A DNA stretch of 64,000 nucleotides from Tetrapisispora phaffii CBS 4417 (taxonomy: Eukaryota > Ascomycota > Saccharomycetes > Saccharomycetales > Saccharomycetaceae): positions 930,001 through 994,000 of the forward strand of contig NC_016520.1 of the NCBI RefSeq assembly GCF_000236905.1. Direction: 5' to 3'. Shown here piece by piece: positions 30,041 through 38,943 of this stretch. The translations under genes were made by a program, and so were the position numbers. Positions within the stretch are counted from its first letter, which is position 1. Each line of letters begins with the position of its first letter. Under the pieces are notes generated by a model. The model saw only the letters and a program-made list of their open reading frames with translations, did no database searches and was not told where the DNA came from.

Positions 30041-31348
30041 AAAGAAGCGAAGTCTGAAATGCTGGAATACACTAATCCTGAACCAGCAGAAATCCTGAAA
30101 CCGGTTGAGTCTATTATGGCCCGTCAATCTGAAATAGCAGAAGAGGCTCAAGAACAACACCTCAACACAATATCCGAACCCAACCTCGATAATGCTATAC
30201 TAAACAACCCTGGCTTGGTTAGTGATATAGAAACAGCCACCATGATGGCATGCATCAAGAAAGTATCTCAATCTGAAGACATGGACTCTTTTAACAAGTT
30301 GCCTAATGTCTTAATCCGCAAATATTCCGAGATCGTCAGAAACGATCTACCACCGAAACCTCCGCTATCAAAACACACTACTACTCACGAAATAACCATC
30401 AAAGAGAACGCACGCCTACCACGTCTACAACCCTATCGTCTAACGCCCAGGCTACAAATGGAACTCAACACCATCATAGATGACCTCTTAGAAAAGAAGT
30501 TCATTCTACCATCGAAATCTCCCTGTAGTTCCCCGATTGTACTGCTCAAGAAGAAAGATGACACATACCGTTTATGTGTTGACTACCGAGCCCTGAATAA
30601 GGCCACCATCGCTGACCCGTTTCCGTTACCACGTATAGATGATCTCCTGAGCCGCATTGGAGATGCTTCCGTCTTTTCGACGCTAGATCTTCATAGTGGC
30701 TACCACCAGATTCCCATGAATAAAGACGATCAATACAAGACCGCTTTTGTCACACCCTCCGGTAAATATGAATATACAGTTATGCCTTTTGGGCTGGTTA
30801 ACGCCCCTAGTACTTTTGCCCGACACATGTCTGACCTATTCCGAGGCTTAACCTTCGTTTGTGTCTATCTAGATGATATCCTCATATTCTCCGACAGCAA
30901 AGAAACGCACTGGGAACATCTAGATACCGTACTTGGCAGATTATTAAAGGAAAATCTAATAGTTAAAAAGAAAAAATGCACATTCACTTCCGCAGAAGTT
31001 GAATTCCTCGGTTACCAAATTGGAGCAAATAAAATTACCCCCATAGTAACCAAGTGCCAAGCCATTGATAAATTCCCGACTCCGAAATCTGTGAAAGAAG
31101 CACAACGCTTCTTAGGAATGATTAACTACTACCGAAGGTTTATACCTAACTGTTCCAAGATAGTCACTCCGATCCAACAATACATCTGCAAAGAATCCGT
31201 CTGGTCAACAACACAAGACGATGCTTTCCGTTCCTTAAAATCCGCTCTTACATCCGATCCGTTGCTGGCACCATTTAAACCAAACGGAGATTACCGACTA
31301 ACCACTGATGCCTCGAAAGAAGGTGTTGGTGCCGTACTCAAGAAGTGA

Positions 31349-31464
31349 ACAACAATAAGCTTGTCGGTGTCGCCGGCTACTTTTCGAAATCCCTACAAGG
31401 AGCACAAAAGAACTATCCGGCCGGTGAACTCGAACTCCTTGGTATAATCCTAGCCCTGAACCAC
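31349..31464 (+). pseudogene. Frameshifted RNase H remnant
   Basis: RNase H-like coding sequence continues in the frame that is out of register with upstream pol (GYFSKSLQGAQKNYPAGE). It ends where the inverted gag copy begins. The join shares a short stretch around 31464-31478 with gag, so microhomology probably guided the rearrangement. Confidence 0.75.
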
Positions 31465-32034
31465 ATCCATTATCTTAGTCAGGGACTGAGGACTGTGGAT
31501 CAGGACTAGATGGTACGTATTTTGGTTGAACAAACGCATATATATAGCCATAGCCCCTTTTTCAGTCCAGTGGTCCGGGGGCATCATCTTCCACAACCTT
31601 CTGAATTCGGAGTTCAGTTTCTCGATCCCCAAACGAGCTTCTGATAGCTGGTTAATGGAGTTCAGGACCTTGTTTGGGTCTGTGTACTTCCGGAACCTCT
31701 TCTCAAAGTCTGATAGCATTTCATCGAACTTAATTTCCGGATTTCCGTTGATATAGTCGAAAGCCGAGGTAGCAGCAGAGAAGCGCAGTATCGGATCTTG
31801 TTATTATTTTCTACGTAAAACAGAAGCTTGCTTCTTTTTATATATCCTACATAATATACAATAAATAGTTACATGATTATTCCAACCCTAGATGTATAAA
31901 TAGGTCTCCTATTTATACTTTTAGTTTAGCTACCATTTGCAATGTAACGTATTGAACTTGTCATTGCATTCGTATCGGCATCTGTTGTTTCAAATTTGCG
32001 ACGATATTTCCAACATAGGAAATATTACTGTTTC
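31464..32034 (-). repeat. Right arm of the 571-bp inverted repeat (gag plus LTR)
   Basis: Reverse complement of 28702-29272. The gag part reads from ATG 31719 to the junction, where it passes into antisense RNase H sequence and stops at 31450. The two arms are nearly identical, which indicates a recent duplication or gene conversion. Confidence 0.93.
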
Positions 32035-32120
32035 GCATCTGTTTCAGTAATAATTCCTAAATAGGAAATATTACTGCTGTTATATCGTAACCAAACTCTT
32101 GTTGAGCTTATATTACAACA
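31770..32120 (-). mobile_element. Right LTR, inverted, with intact outer end
   Basis: Reading on the minus strand, the LTR starts TGTTGTAATATAAG at 32120, a typical Ty3-like TGTTG terminus. It continues 86 bp further out than the left copy. The outer end is 16 bp from the first base of tRNA-Ser. The inner boundary is uncertain because LTR sequence is fused to gag, as in the left copy. Confidence 0.7.
32045..32076. repeat. 32-bp imperfect palindrome inside the right LTR
   Basis: Arms CAGTAATAATTCCTA and TAGGAAATATTACTG pair at 14 of 15 positions around a two-base centre. A related motif, CAGTAATATTTCCTA, occurs again 30 bp further into the LTR and at 28706 in the left LTR. Confidence 0.8.
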
Positions 32121-32136
32121 AAGCCATAATTATAAT

Positions 32137-32218
32137 GGCAACTTGGCCGAGTGGTTAAGGCGAAAGATTAGAAATCTTTTGGGCTCTGCCCGCGCAGGTT
32201 CAAATCCTGCAGTTGTCG
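32137..32218 (+). tRNA. tRNA-Ser (anticodon AGA)
   Basis: An 82-base serine tRNA without intron. The acceptor stem GGCAACT pairs with AGTTGTC (one G-U), the discriminator is G, and the long variable arm typical of serine tRNAs is present. The anticodon loop TTAGAAA gives AGA. The A box is TGGCCGAGTGG and the B box is GGTTCAAATCC. A run of six T at 32221 ends Pol III transcription. The Ty3-like LTR end lies 16 bp upstream. Confidence 0.98.
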
Positions 32219-32321
32219 TGTTTTTTAGTTTTCCCTTTTGTATTTTTCACGTGATCATTCCACGGTAAAATGCACAGTCAGTTCACTCTCAGTATAAAAT
32301 TTTGCCAGTAACAATTTATAA

Positions 32322-32330
32322 GGTGGCAAA
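32322..32330 (+). promoter_or_regulatory. PACE element (Rpn4 site) of RPT2
   Basis: GGTGGCAAA is an exact match to the proteasome-associated control element bound by Rpn4, 158 bp before the RPT2 ATG. An E-box TCACGTGA lies at 32247-32254. Confidence 0.88.
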
Positions 32331-32487
32331 ACTGATTATCTATAATGTAATATAGATAGAGATAATGATAAATTTGAATATATCGGATGTTATATTTTTA
32401 TAAAAAGTGATTTATGTTGCATTCATATTTCTTAAAATAAAGTATAAGAATTAAGCAAAGTAGAATTAAATTAACTATTAATTCAAT

Positions 32488-33801
32488 ATGGGTCAAGGTG
32501 CATCAGCTGGCCAAGATAAAAAGAAGAAAAAAGGCGGTAGTCAAAAACCAAAATATGAACCTCCTGTACAATCTAAATTTGGTAGAAAGAAGAGAAAGCA
32601 TGGTCCATCTACAGCAGAAAAATTGCCAAACATATATCCAAACACACGTTGTAAATTAAAATTGTTGAGATTGGAGAGAATCAAAGATCATTTATTATTA
32701 GAGGAAGAATTTGTTACAAATTCTGAAATCTTAAAGCCATTTGAGAAAAAACAAGAGGAAGAGAAGAAACAATTAGCAGAAATTAGAGGTAATCCATTGA
32801 ATATAGGTACATTAGAAGAAATAATCGACGATGATCATGCTATTGTTACCGGACCAACTATGCCAGATTATTATGTCTCTATTTTATCATTTGTTGACAA
32901 AGAATTATTAGAACCTGGTTGTTCTGTTCTTCTGCATAATAAAACGATGTCTATCGTTGGTGTGTTACAAGATGACGCTGATCCAATGGTTTCTGTTATG
33001 AAAATGGACAAATCCCCAACAGAATCGTACAGTGATATCGGTGGTTTAGAAGCACAAATTCAAGAAATTAAAGAAGCTGTGGAATTACCACTAACACATC
33101 CTGAATTATATGAGGAAATGGGTATAAAGCCACCAAAGGGTGTTATATTATATGGTGCACCCGGTACTGGTAAAACTTTATTGGCAAAAGCAGTTGCCAA
33201 TCAAACTTCTGCAACATTTTTAAGAATTGTTGGTTCTGAATTAATTCAAAAATATTTAGGTGATGGTCCAAGACTATGTAGACAAATTTTCAAAGTCGCA
33301 GGAGAAAATGCACCAAGTATTGTTTTCATAGATGAAATTGATGCAATTGGTACCAAGAGATATGATTCTAACAGTGGTGGTGAGAGAGAAATTCAAAGAA
33401 CAATGTTAGAACTACTAAATCAATTAGATGGTTTCGATGATAGAGGGGACGTCAAAGTGATCATGGCAACAAATAAGATTGAAACTTTAGATCCTGCTCT
33501 AATTAGACCAGGTAGAATCGATCGTAAAATTCTATTTGAAAACCCAGATTTATCCACAAAGAAAAAAATATTAGGTATTCATACTTCAAAGATGAATCTA
33601 GCTGAAGATGTGGACTTAGAAACATTAGTAACATCTAAGGATGACTTATCAGGTGCAGATATCCAAGCCATGTGTACAGAAGCAGGTTTATTAGCCTTGA
33701 GAGAAAGAAGAATGCAAGTAACTGCTGAAGATTTCAAACAAGGTAAAGAACGTGTGCTAAAGAACAAGGTTGAAGAAAACTTGGAAGGTTTATATCTATA
33801 G
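32488..33801 (+). CDS. RPT2: 26S proteasome regulatory ATPase Rpt2
   Basis: A 437-aa AAA ATPase of the 19S base that unfolds substrates and helps open the 20S gate. It begins MGQG, the N-myristoylation signal characteristic of Rpt2. The AAA core has Walker A GAPGTGKT near 222-229, Walker B FIDEID near 279 and the RPGRID arginine-finger region. It ends in LYL, the HbYX-type tail that docks into the 20S ring. Length matches the family exactly. A PACE element in the promoter agrees with Rpn4 control. Confidence 0.98.
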   Translation: MGQGASAGQDKKKKKGGSQKPKYEPPVQSKFGRKKRKHGPSTAEKLPNIYPNTRCKLKLLRLERIKDHLLLEEEFVTNSEILKPFEKKQEEEKKQLAEIRGNPLNIGTLEEIIDDDHAIVTGPTMPDYYVSILSFVDKELLEPGCSVLLHNKTMSIVGVLQDDADPMVSVMKMDKSPTESYSDIGGLEAQIQEIKEAVELPLTHPELYEEMGIKPPKGVILYGAPGTGKTLLAKAVANQTSATFLRIVGSELIQKYLGDGPRLCRQIFKVAGENAPSIVFIDEIDAIGTKRYDSNSGGEREIQRTMLELLNQLDGFDDRGDVKVIMATNKIETLDPALIRPGRIDRKILFENPDLSTKKKILGIHTSKMNLAEDVDLETLVTSKDDLSGADIQAMCTEAGLLALRERRMQVTAEDFKQGKERVLKNKVEENLEGLYL

Positions 33802-34558
33802 ATAATTATATGTAATCAAGTATCATTGCATATTAAAATGCCACAGTATTTGGAAAGTAGCAAATCTATAAATTATATGAACTTATTCATTAGAACTTTA
33901 AATATTGTTTGGTTAATGTACTTCTTAATTTATGTGTCAACCAAAGTTCTTGTTAGCTCGTTTCAGTCCTTGCATTATATTGAATCACTATTCACGTCAT
34001 ACTTGTTAATGATGTCCTTCGCGCCTTTTCTTAAAACGGAATCAATTTGAAACATTATACATTCTTTCTAATATTAGACCCAGTAAGATGACCATTAGCA
34101 ATAGATTTATGGTTTAATTCGTTGATGAAACGTATTGATTTATATAATTGATCACGTACAAATATTATATAATTCTATTCGATTTGAAATTACCTTCTAA
34201 ATATAAAAGTAATATATACAACTCTTCTATATTTCAAACAGGAAGAAAAATACAAAGGGTTTTTTATTACTCGAACAAGTGACGGCTCATTAAATTTATG
34301 AGCAGTAATTCCAGTTTAATTAAATATTTGGTTTATTTGTTAAAGTTTTATGGAAAGTTAAATAGCAATTTAGTGAATTGATAAATTTATAAAAATAAAA
34401 TCATTTTCAACAATTTAAAACTCCAAACTGTGTCATTGAAAATATAAAAACACATTTATAACAACACAAACGTTTATAAGTTATCGTTATACTTTATTTT
34501 TTGGTATTAATAATACTATATTACAAGAAAAAATATCATTATAATATAATAATTCAAA
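33802..34558. other. RPT2-PTC1 intergenic region
   Basis: 757 bp of AT-rich spacer and PTC1 promoter. A 70-codon frame from 33838 has no recognisable features. Nothing else stands out. Confidence 0.4.
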
Positions 34559-35404
34559 ATGACTGAATCCATTGAAGACAATGCACAAGAATATGAATTA
34601 ACGTATAAAGTTGGAGTTGCAGAAAATAAGAATTCAAAATTTAGAACAACAATGGAAGATATTCATACTTATGTGAAGAATTTTGCATCGAGGCTTGATT
34701 GGGGGTATTTCGCTGTTTTTGATGGGCATGCAGGGAGTCAAGCCTCTAAATGGTGTGGCTCTCACTTACATTCCATAATTGAATCAAAAATATTGCAAGA
34801 TGAAACAACGGATATTAGAGAGATTCTGAATGATTCATTCGTGCTCATTGATGAACAAATTAATAGCCAATTAAAAGGCAACAGTGGTTGTACGGCAGCA
34901 GTATGTGTCCTTCGCTGGGAATTACCAGAAAACGTGTCAGAAGAAGATAATGGAGAAATAGATTTGAGTCAACACAGAAGAAAATTATATACAGCCAATG
35001 TTGGTGATTCAAGAATAGTGTTATATAGAAATAACCAAGCGATAAGATTGACATATGACCATAAAGCATCTGATTTATTTGAGATGCAGAGAATAGAACA
35101 AGCTGGTGGTTTAATCATGAAAAGTCGTGTTAATGGTATGTTAGCTGTAACAAGATCTCTAGGTGATAAATTTTTTGATTCCTTAGTGGTAGGAAATCCT
35201 TTTACAACCACTGTTGAAATTATCCCAGAAGATAAATTTTTAATTATTGCATGTGATGGTCTTTGGGATGTTATTGATGATCAAATGGCATGTCAACTTA
35301 TCCAAGATATTGAAGATCCTAATGAAGCAGCAAAAACATTAGTCAGGTATGCTTTAAAAAATGGTACAACTGATAATGTTACAGTAATGGTTGTCACTTT
35401 ATGA
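34559..35404 (+). CDS. PTC1: Type 2C protein phosphatase (Ptc1)
   Basis: A 281-aa PP2C that in yeast dephosphorylates the Hog1 MAP kinase and affects organelle inheritance. The metal-binding motifs are FDGHAG near 53, TAAVCVL, NVGDSRIVL, TRSLGD and CDGLWDVIDD. Length equals that of S. cerevisiae Ptc1. It is downstream of RPT2 on the same strand and convergent with MED2, the YDL007-YDL005 order. Confidence 0.97.
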   Translation: MTESIEDNAQEYELTYKVGVAENKNSKFRTTMEDIHTYVKNFASRLDWGYFAVFDGHAGSQASKWCGSHLHSIIESKILQDETTDIREILNDSFVLIDEQINSQLKGNSGCTAAVCVLRWELPENVSEEDNGEIDLSQHRRKLYTANVGDSRIVLYRNNQAIRLTYDHKASDLFEMQRIEQAGGLIMKSRVNGMLAVTRSLGDKFFDSLVVGNPFTTTVEIIPEDKFLIIACDGLWDVIDDQMACQLIQDIEDPNEAAKTLVRYALKNGTTDNVTVMVVTL

Positions 35405-35763
35405 TTACATAGATGATTTTTGGATAACCAAAATCATTGAAATGGATAACCAACTATATCCATAATAACCTTTTATTTCATTCGTGTTCGGCTGTGCATG
35501 CTCATATGTATACTCACTTTTTGTTACCACATATACTTTTCTTTTGCATTTTTTTTAATTAAGAATATTGACCTATATGTGTTTTATATACATATATATA
35601 AAAATTCACAGATTTGTTATTATTTTCAAATTATTTAATCAGTCATTCAGTATATTACTAAATCATAAACTTGATGATTCTGCAGATCATTTTACTTGTA
35701 ATTTTATATTATAAAGAACTTTAATGTTATTATATTGTTACAAATAACCTCATACTACTGTTA
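35405..35763. other. Convergent PTC1/MED2 3' spacer
   Basis: 359 bp between two stop codons, very AT-rich, presumably holding both poly(A) regions. No other feature is seen. Confidence 0.5.
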
Positions 35764-36903
35764 TTATATATTAAATATATTCAAATCTATATCCTCTGGA
35801 TCGCCATTTGCATTCCAATCAATATTGAGGTCATTGAAATCATTTAAGGTTAGGTAATCATCTGTGTTATCACCAATTGTATTGTTGTCATTATTTGTGT
35901 TTGTATCACTCTTATCATTCTTTTCTACATTTTCATTTTCTACGTTAAGTTGATCTATCATTTTTTCTGCATTTTCATTTACATTGTTGCTATCATTATG
36001 TTTAACTTCAGGTGCAGTTGGTTCAGTAACTAATGACGGTGTGTCTAAAGATCCAAAATTTCCCAAATCAAATCCATTACCATCTAATCCAGAAAACATA
36101 GACATATCTATCGGATTGGAATTATCAAATGTACTTGCTCCCATATTATTTGTATTACCGTTGTCAGCTGGAGTAGCAGAAGTTAGTTTGTTTTCTTCGG
36201 AAGCAGCTTTATTGCTTTCCATTTTATCTTCGTTGACTTTCTCTTCAATTTTATTATTTTTATTTGATGCTGTTTCTGCAAAAGAATTTATTAGATCATC
36301 ATTTTTAGTTGGAAAATCTGCCAGCAGATTTGAAGGAGTATCAACAAGGAAGTCTAGTTTATCGGTTGATTCAATATCATTTGATGAATTGAAATTTAAT
36401 AATTGACTTTCATTGTCAATATTTCCCACTTTTTGACTTTGTACATGCTCTTCTTCCGTCTTCTTCTTTTCTTCCTGTTCTGCTTTTTCCTTTGCTTTTT
36501 GTTCTTCATCTTCCAGCCTTTTTCTAGTTCTCTCAAGCTCTTCTTCCCTTTCTTTATCCTTTTTCAGTTTCTCTTCTTCTCTCTGTTTACCAAGCTTTGC
36601 AATGTGTTCAGTGAACGTCTTACTAGTCTCTAAAGTGCATTCAAGATCGTCTAAAAGCGAATGAAACAAATTCACTTTTTCATGCAATATTTTCTGTTGT
36701 GATAAATTGAAACCGTTGGTAACATTGATATCTAATTGAATGGTTTTCAACTGCTGCTGGACCAACATTTGTGTGGAAACATCTAATATATCATCAAAAC
36801 ATTGTGTAACTTTATTCCTGTATTTAGTTGATTCACCATCGTTTGGAGTAGGAGGAAGCATAGCGCTTGACATTGTTGCTAAAGCCGGGGTAGATTTGGC
36901 CAT
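35764..36903 (-). CDS. MED2: Mediator tail subunit Med2
   Basis: A 379-aa subunit of the RNA polymerase II Mediator tail module, a target of activators including Gal4. The conserved N-terminal part (about 25-110) includes YRNKVTQCFDDILDVSTQML. It is followed by a charged coiled-coil-like segment rich in Glu and Lys, an Asn/Asp-rich stretch, and a conserved acidic C-terminus YLTLNDFNDLNIDW. It is shorter than the S. cerevisiae protein (431 aa) because the Asn repeats are shorter. Confidence 0.93.
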   Translation of the reverse strand: MAKSTPALATMSSAMLPPTPNDGESTKYRNKVTQCFDDILDVSTQMLVQQQLKTIQLDINVTNGFNLSQQKILHEKVNLFHSLLDDLECTLETSKTFTEHIAKLGKQREEEKLKKDKEREEELERTRKRLEDEEQKAKEKAEQEEKKKTEEEHVQSQKVGNIDNESQLLNFNSSNDIESTDKLDFLVDTPSNLLADFPTKNDDLINSFAETASNKNNKIEEKVNEDKMESNKAASEENKLTSATPADNGNTNNMGASTFDNSNPIDMSMFSGLDGNGFDLGNFGSLDTPSLVTEPTAPEVKHNDSNNVNENAEKMIDQLNVENENVEKNDKSDTNTNNDNNTIGDNTDDYLTLNDFNDLNIDWNANGDPEDIDLNIFNI

Positions 36904-37311
36904 TTGTGGTCCCTTTTTCGATATTGCAAAATATATTCAGTTGTGTATATTAAGTAAGTTACACTTAGTTCATTAATTAGCAGCACAATTTATACCGATA
37001 TTATATCATTAGTATATATATATATAATTAAATTTAAATAATTAAAGCCTATTCATTAACAAATTCAAAAATAAAAAAATATTAAAAACAGTTAGTCGTT
37101 CGGCATGATCTCGGCTATTTTGTGGGTAGCCTCTGTCACACAGTACCTATATAAGATTTGTTCATTTTGTAAGATGACACAGTCATTTAATATAACCTCT
37201 CTTAAGTTGATATGGTGTATCTAGCAGTGTGATTGAGGTGGCTTGTTTGGATTACAAGAGTCTTAGAGCAATATTATTTATCGATTATTTCCCCTGGTGA
37301 AGATAAAAAGA
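36904..37311. other. Divergent promoter of MED2 and the 298-aa gene
   Basis: 408 bp with a TA-rich tract near 37013-37027. No specific motif was recognised. Confidence 0.4.
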
Positions 37312-38208
37312 ATGGGCTCTCAAAAAAGTTATAGAAATGGGACAATGTACAAGAAAGTAAAAGAATACGTAAATAAGATACGACAGCGTTTTGACAATGG
37401 CAGTAGAAAACCAAAAGCAATTTTACCGGCTAACAATGGTGGGGATACTTTTGTTGATGATTGGGGTAAGATTGAGACTAATAGATTGAATAAAGTGGTT
37501 AATAGAACTATGAGCAAGAATCGAATTAGTGGGAGTGTAAGAGCGAAGAAGAAGAAGCAAGAGAGCTTAAGACCAACCTTCGTAGACGAATCATTTAGGT
37601 TACATGCGGATCCTCTATCTGAACGTAATGACGAGAGATTAATTGAAATAACAAGTTATAAAACTTGTACAACAGGTAATCGTTTTGATATCTCAGAGTA
37701 TTTTAAAGAATCTGCCGTGCTAAGCAATGATACAAATAGTTTTGAGAATAATAACTTGAATAGTAATGATAGCAATAATAGTAAGAAAAATAATAATAAT
37801 ATTTATGGTGATCATTCAATTGAGAAATTGGATAGTAGTCTGGCATTTTTCAATTATAATCATCAGAACTACTCGAATAAAGATATGAGCACACATCAAA
37901 TGATTGCTGAGTATGATACTTCTGAGAATAAATTAAATGTCAAAATGAAAAAACTAACTTACCAAGAATTGTTAAGTAACGAATTAGTAATAGAGGAAAT
38001 GAAGGACTCAATTATTTGGAAACCAATAACTACAGTCACAGATGACAGTCATAATACAGAAAATAATGGTTTATATAAAAATAATTCAGAAATGAGAGAT
38101 CTTTCAGCGTATGTGGATGCGACTATTGAACAATTACAGCATACAGCATCGTCAGACTCAATGCAATGGTGGCTAGAAGAATACAAATACAGTCATATTT
38201 TCGAATAG
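37312..38208 (+). CDS. Unrecognised 298-aa protein with possible N-myristoylation signal
   Basis: I do not recognise this gene. The ATG at 37312 is used because the only in-frame upstream start is a GTG. The product begins MGSQKSYR; glycine at 2 and serine at 6 fit the N-myristoylation consensus. A basic first third (Lys/Arg-rich, about 1-90) is followed by an Asn-rich stretch near 145-175 and an acidic C-terminus ending SMQWWLEEYKYSHIFE, whose two Trp and two Tyr suggest a conserved binding motif. No membrane segment or enzyme motif is seen. It has its own promoter, and the long uninterrupted frame supports it being real. Confidence 0.7.
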   Translation: MGSQKSYRNGTMYKKVKEYVNKIRQRFDNGSRKPKAILPANNGGDTFVDDWGKIETNRLNKVVNRTMSKNRISGSVRAKKKKQESLRPTFVDESFRLHADPLSERNDERLIEITSYKTCTTGNRFDISEYFKESAVLSNDTNSFENNNLNSNDSNNSKKNNNNIYGDHSIEKLDSSLAFFNYNHQNYSNKDMSTHQMIAEYDTSENKLNVKMKKLTYQELLSNELVIEEMKDSIIWKPITTVTDDSHNTENNGLYKNNSEMRDLSAYVDATIEQLQHTASSDSMQWWLEEYKYSHIFE

Positions 38209-38943
38209 TTAATTATTTCTAAACGTATGATGAAAGATCAAAAATTATCATACATAGGTGCACGGATAGGAAGATATAGAATTTCTTCAAAATCATTGTA
38301 TCCAAAATTTAGCGTTTAATTAATTTGTGGATTAAAGGGACAACTAACGTATATACCATGGTTGATAGATGGCTTTATTTAATGTCTTTAACTTACTGAC
38401 GCTCTCATATTAAAAGTGATAAAGGATACCGGTTGCTTTAAACCCGTATCTTCGTTCAAAATGACCATCACGGACTGATTATCTAAAAACTACTACAATT
38501 GTTACAGAATGAAGAAAGAAGAGAAAATAAACAGATCAATTTTAATGATTTTAACATAATATTTACCAATGATCTATATTCACCTAAGTTAAATTCTATT
38601 CTGTTTCAAGTTAATAATTGAAGTTTAAATTTAATGAATGAGATTTAACTTTTAAAAAAAAATTGTTTGTGAGTCTAGTCATTATTAAAATATTTATCAC
38701 TAGAATATTGAATATATATATAGATATATATATATATCTATATCTATCTATATCTATCTATTAAATTTACTAATAGACTAGTCATTTTGAGTAATTACAC
38801 GTCATATCGATCGGCAAGTGGTTGGACTACAGAAGGCTGGTTTGGAAGGATTTTATTTTAATACATTTTGTTTTGTTACTGTAGTTTCCGGAATATTATA
38901 TGCTTAATATATATTTACATTAAAGAAATAAAAATTTTAAAAG
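38209..38943. other. Promoter region of BUD14 with TATC/TA repeats
   Basis: 735 bp. A low-complexity tract of TA and TATC units spans about 38711-38762. No gene was seen. Confidence 0.45.

Larger units (their letters stand above)
29513..31348 (+). pseudogene. Ty3-type Pol: protease and reverse transcriptase, truncated in RNase H
   Basis: A 611-codon frame in the +1 frame relative to gag. In order it has an aspartic protease (LLDSGSPTSF, about residues 57-66), a linker with a duplicated 14-residue Lys/Ser motif, reverse transcriptase with LCVDYRALNKAT and the catalytic box YLDDILIFS, the thumb/connection region, and the first part of RNase H (TTDASKEGVGAVL). It then stops at TGA 31346-31348. 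RNase H sequence continues in another frame (FSKSLQGAQKNYPAGELE) to about 31464, indicating a one-base frameshift. Integrase is missing. Confidence 0.88.
28702..32120. mobile_element. Rearranged Ty3/Gypsy-type retrotransposon with palindromic ends
   Basis: The order is partial LTR, gag lacking its N-terminus, pol through reverse transcriptase, broken RNase H, then an inverted copy of gag and LTR. The 3' half of a normal element (end of RNase H, integrase, 3' LTR) is missing. Gag and Pol motifs and the frameshift heptamer identify it as a close relative of Ty3. No primer-binding site was recognised. The outer end of the right LTR is 16 bp from tRNA-Ser, the place where Ty3 inserts. It cannot be autonomous as it stands. 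Confidence 0.88.

Noticed and set aside
33838..34050. 70-codon frame between RPT2 and PTC1
   Set aside because: No recognisable domain, and composition resembles intergenic DNA.
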